Source: Bifidobacterium ramosum
GTDB lineage: Bacteria; Actinomycetota; Actinomycetes; Actinomycetales; Bifidobacteriaceae
DNA length: 64,000 bases
Reading direction: 5' to 3'
Assembly (NCBI RefSeq): GCF_009299505.1
Contig: NZ_WBSM01000002.1
Span: 124,001 to 188,000, forward strand
The first letter of the stretch is position 1; each line of letters opens with the position of its first letter. Under the pieces are notes generated by a model. It had not been told where the DNA came from, made no database searches, and was given only the letters and a program-made list of their open reading frames with translations. Both the position numbers and the translations under genes were made by a program. Shown here piece by piece: positions 62,424 through 64,000 of this stretch.

Positions 62424-63563
62424 ATGACCAAGAAGCGCATTGTGGTGATGTACGGCGGCAAGGCCGACGAACATTCGATCTCCTGCATCTCGACCGCCGG
62501 CGTGCTGAAGGCCCTCGACGCCGACAAGTTCGAGCCGATTCCGGTCGGCATCACCAAGGCCGGCCAGTGGATCGTCGGCGGCGAGGATCCGCGCGGCTGG
62601 GATCTGAACGGCTCCGCGTTGCCGACCGTCGAGAAGACCGATGGCTCGCGTGACGTGGTGCTTGACGTGGCGCTCGGTCAGGACGGCTTCTTCGCCCGCA
62701 ATGCGGACGGCACGCTGGAATCGCTCGGTCATATCGACGCGGTGTTCCCGGTGCTGCACGGTCCGTTCGGCGAGGACGGCACAATCCAGGGCCTGTTCGA
62801 GATGATGAACGTACCGTACGTCGGCTGCGGCGTGCTCGCGTCCGCCGCGTGCATGGACAAGCACTACACCAAGGTGCTGCTGGCGGCCGCCGGCATCCCG
62901 GTCGCGCCCGGCATCACGCTCGACGCCCGCGGCTTCGATCAGGCGACCAGGTTCGCCGCGAACGGCGATGACATCCTCGCGCAGGTCGAGGCGGCGGGTC
63001 TGCAGTATCCGCTGTTCGTCAAGCCGTCGCGCGCCGGCTCCAGCTTCGGCGTGACCAAGGTCGAGCACGCGGGCGACGCGGCCGAACTCGCCGCCGCCGT
63101 GTTCGAGGCCAGCCACCACGACTGGCGCATCCTCGTCGAGCAGGGCATCGATGCGCGCGAGATCGAATGCGCGGTGCTGTGCCCGAAGGCCGGCGAGGAG
63201 CCGAAGGCCAGCTGGCCGGGCGAGATCGTGCTCGACAAGCGCGCGGGCGGCGACGACCAGTTCTACGATTTCGACAGCAAGTACATGGATTCGAGCGCCT
63301 CGCACGTCGAAGTGCCGGCCAATCTGCCGGACGAACTGCTCGAACGCGTACGCGAGATCGCGGTGCGCGGCTTCAAGGCGGTTGACGGCGCCGGTCTGAG
63401 CCGCGTGGACACGTTTGTGACGCCGGACGGCGACGTGATGATCAACGAGATCAACACGATGCCCGGCTTCACGCCGATCTCGATGTATCCGAAGGCGTGG
63501 GAGGCCACCGGCGTGAGCTACACCGACCTCATCACCACCCTCATCGAAGGCGTGCTGCGCTGA
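62424..63563 (+). CDS. ddl: D-alanine--D-alanine ligase
   Basis: A 379-residue ATP-grasp ligase making D-Ala-D-Ala for peptidoglycan. It has VMYGGKADEHSISCIS at the start, the PVLHGPFGEDGTIQGLFE segment, KPSRAGSSFGVTKV and INEINTMPGFT at the end. The omega-loop residue context (KYMD) is of the Tyr/Phe-type used by D-Ala ligases rather than a D-Lac type; this is only a reading of the local sequence. AAAGGAAG precedes the ATG. A family A palindrome follows the stop. Confidence 0.93.
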   Translation: MTKKRIVVMYGGKADEHSISCISTAGVLKALDADKFEPIPVGITKAGQWIVGGEDPRGWDLNGSALPTVEKTDGSRDVVLDVALGQDGFFARNADGTLESLGHIDAVFPVLHGPFGEDGTIQGLFEMMNVPYVGCGVLASAACMDKHYTKVLLAAAGIPVAPGITLDARGFDQATRFAANGDDILAQVEAAGLQYPLFVKPSRAGSSFGVTKVEHAGDAAELAAAVFEASHHDWRILVEQGIDAREIECAVLCPKAGEEPKASWPGEIVLDKRAGGDDQFYDFDSKYMDSSASHVEVPANLPDELLERVREIAVRGFKAVDGAGLSRVDTFVTPDGDVMINEINTMPGFTPISMYPKAWEATGVSYTDLITTLIEGVLR

Positions 63564-63629
63564 ACCTGAACCGCGATCGCCCTACGGCATCGCTTCTGGA
63601 TCCTCGGCAACCTCCTCAACAATCCCATC

Positions 63630-63677
63630 AACGGACATACAGCCGAAATCAACCCCGGAATCGGCTGTATGTCCGTT
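63630..63677. repeat. 48-bp palindromic repeat, family A, copy 9
   Basis: Arms AACGGACATACAGCCGA and TCGGCTGTATGTCCGTT around AATCAACCCCGGAA. A further partial right arm (TGTATGTCCGT) follows at 63681-63691. Confidence 0.92.
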
Positions 63678-63715
63678 GAATGTATGTCCGTCGAGGGGAA
63701 TCGCAAACGGGACGA

Positions 63716-64000
63716 TCACGCGCCGACGGCGGCGCGCTGCTCGATGAAATCGGCGTCGGCCAATGCGCGCACCGCCGCGTCGCGTGCGGTCGACAGCAGG
63801 ATCCCCGGTTTCGCGAACACCAGCACCTGCCCTTCGATGCCGTACGGCGAGAATCCCGTGAACTTGACGATCGGCTTGGTGCCTTCCGCCGCCACGCCGG
63901 CCATCCCGCGCTCCACCGCCTCGACGATCCGCCGGTCGATGTCCTTGCTGTCGCTGCCGGCCTTCGCCGTGAACGGCACCGTCACCAGTCCCTCGTTCGT
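63716..64000 (-). CDS. Partial protein, unrecognised, 5' end outside the window
   Basis: The frame is open to the window edge; only the C-terminal 95 codons are visible. The segment IVKFTGFSPYGIEGQVLVFAKPGILLS is well structured in appearance and the protein ends ALADADFIEQRAAVGA. A GTG at 63985 could be a start but no SD is clear. I do not recognise the family. It is convergent with ddl. Confidence 0.4.
   Translation of the reverse strand, partial: TNEGLVTVPFTAKAGSDSKDIDRRIVEAVERGMAGVAAEGTKPIVKFTGFSPYGIEGQVLVFAKPGILLSTARDAAVRALADADFIEQRAAVGA

Overview
The window looks like chromosomal DNA of a high-GC Gram-positive bacterium, almost certainly a Bifidobacterium. The reasons are strong G/C bias at third codon positions, Actinobacteria-restricted families (DUF3152, DUF2469, an orphan GlnR-like regulator), a perfect HspR/HAIR operator in front of clpB, a rho gene with a long Arg/Asp-rich insertion, a GatCAB amidotransferase and an otherwise typical bifidobacterial housekeeping set. 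The species cannot be fixed from the sequence alone.

Layout. 1-9.2 kb is an accessory, surface-related region. An AlbA_2 (Schlafen-type) regulator is followed by three consecutive secreted proteins. Each carries the same triplet of SLH-like repeats joined to a different ectodomain: PPC-like plus InlB-type repeats, an RCC1 beta-propeller, and an unrecognised repeat-free domain. A decayed copy of the regulator lies on the far side of the three genes, followed by a convergent 35-residue tyrosine-rich small ORF. 9.5-12.1 kb holds two large unrecognised proteins, and a cluster of DnaA-box-like sequences lies upstream of the second. 12.3-16.1 kb is core: prs with its terminator, the rpsF-ssb-rpsR-rplI operon and tRNA-Lys(CTT). 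16.3-24 kb holds glpF, a secreted DUF3152 protein with gluQ, a YggS-type PLP protein, an orphan class C sortase, an FAH-family enzyme and an AEC permease. 24.1-30.2 kb is stress and metal handling: clpB, and a divergent copper module of a P1B-ATPase fused to cupredoxin and YHS domains and CsoR, with one operator between them.

30.3-42.4 kb is a run of same-strand housekeeping genes: rmuC, a degenerate phosphoribosyltransferase, a SpoU methyltransferase, gatCAB, a GNAT protein, DUF2469, an FAD oxidoreductase and rho. 42.6-55 kb has an aminotransferase divergent from an AsnC/Lrp regulator, a chorismate mutase, a large secreted protein of unknown function, valS, a membrane-anchored solute-binding protein without its transporter, nth and a GlnR-like regulator. 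55.3-64 kb has mntP with a possibly structured leader, murA, an MFS/TetR efflux pair sharing one operator sequence, and a phospholipid and cell-wall cluster (acyltransferase, gpsA, ddl).

The intergenic DNA is unusually rich in palindromes. One 48-bp family occurs nine times, often in pairs 100-140 bp apart. A second family gives perfect 16-, 23- and 26-bp stems. There are also local tandem repeats at 22.6 kb and 59.3 kb. Seven genes share a -10-like hexamer placed exactly 7 nt before the start codon with no ribosome binding site, as expected for leaderless mRNAs.
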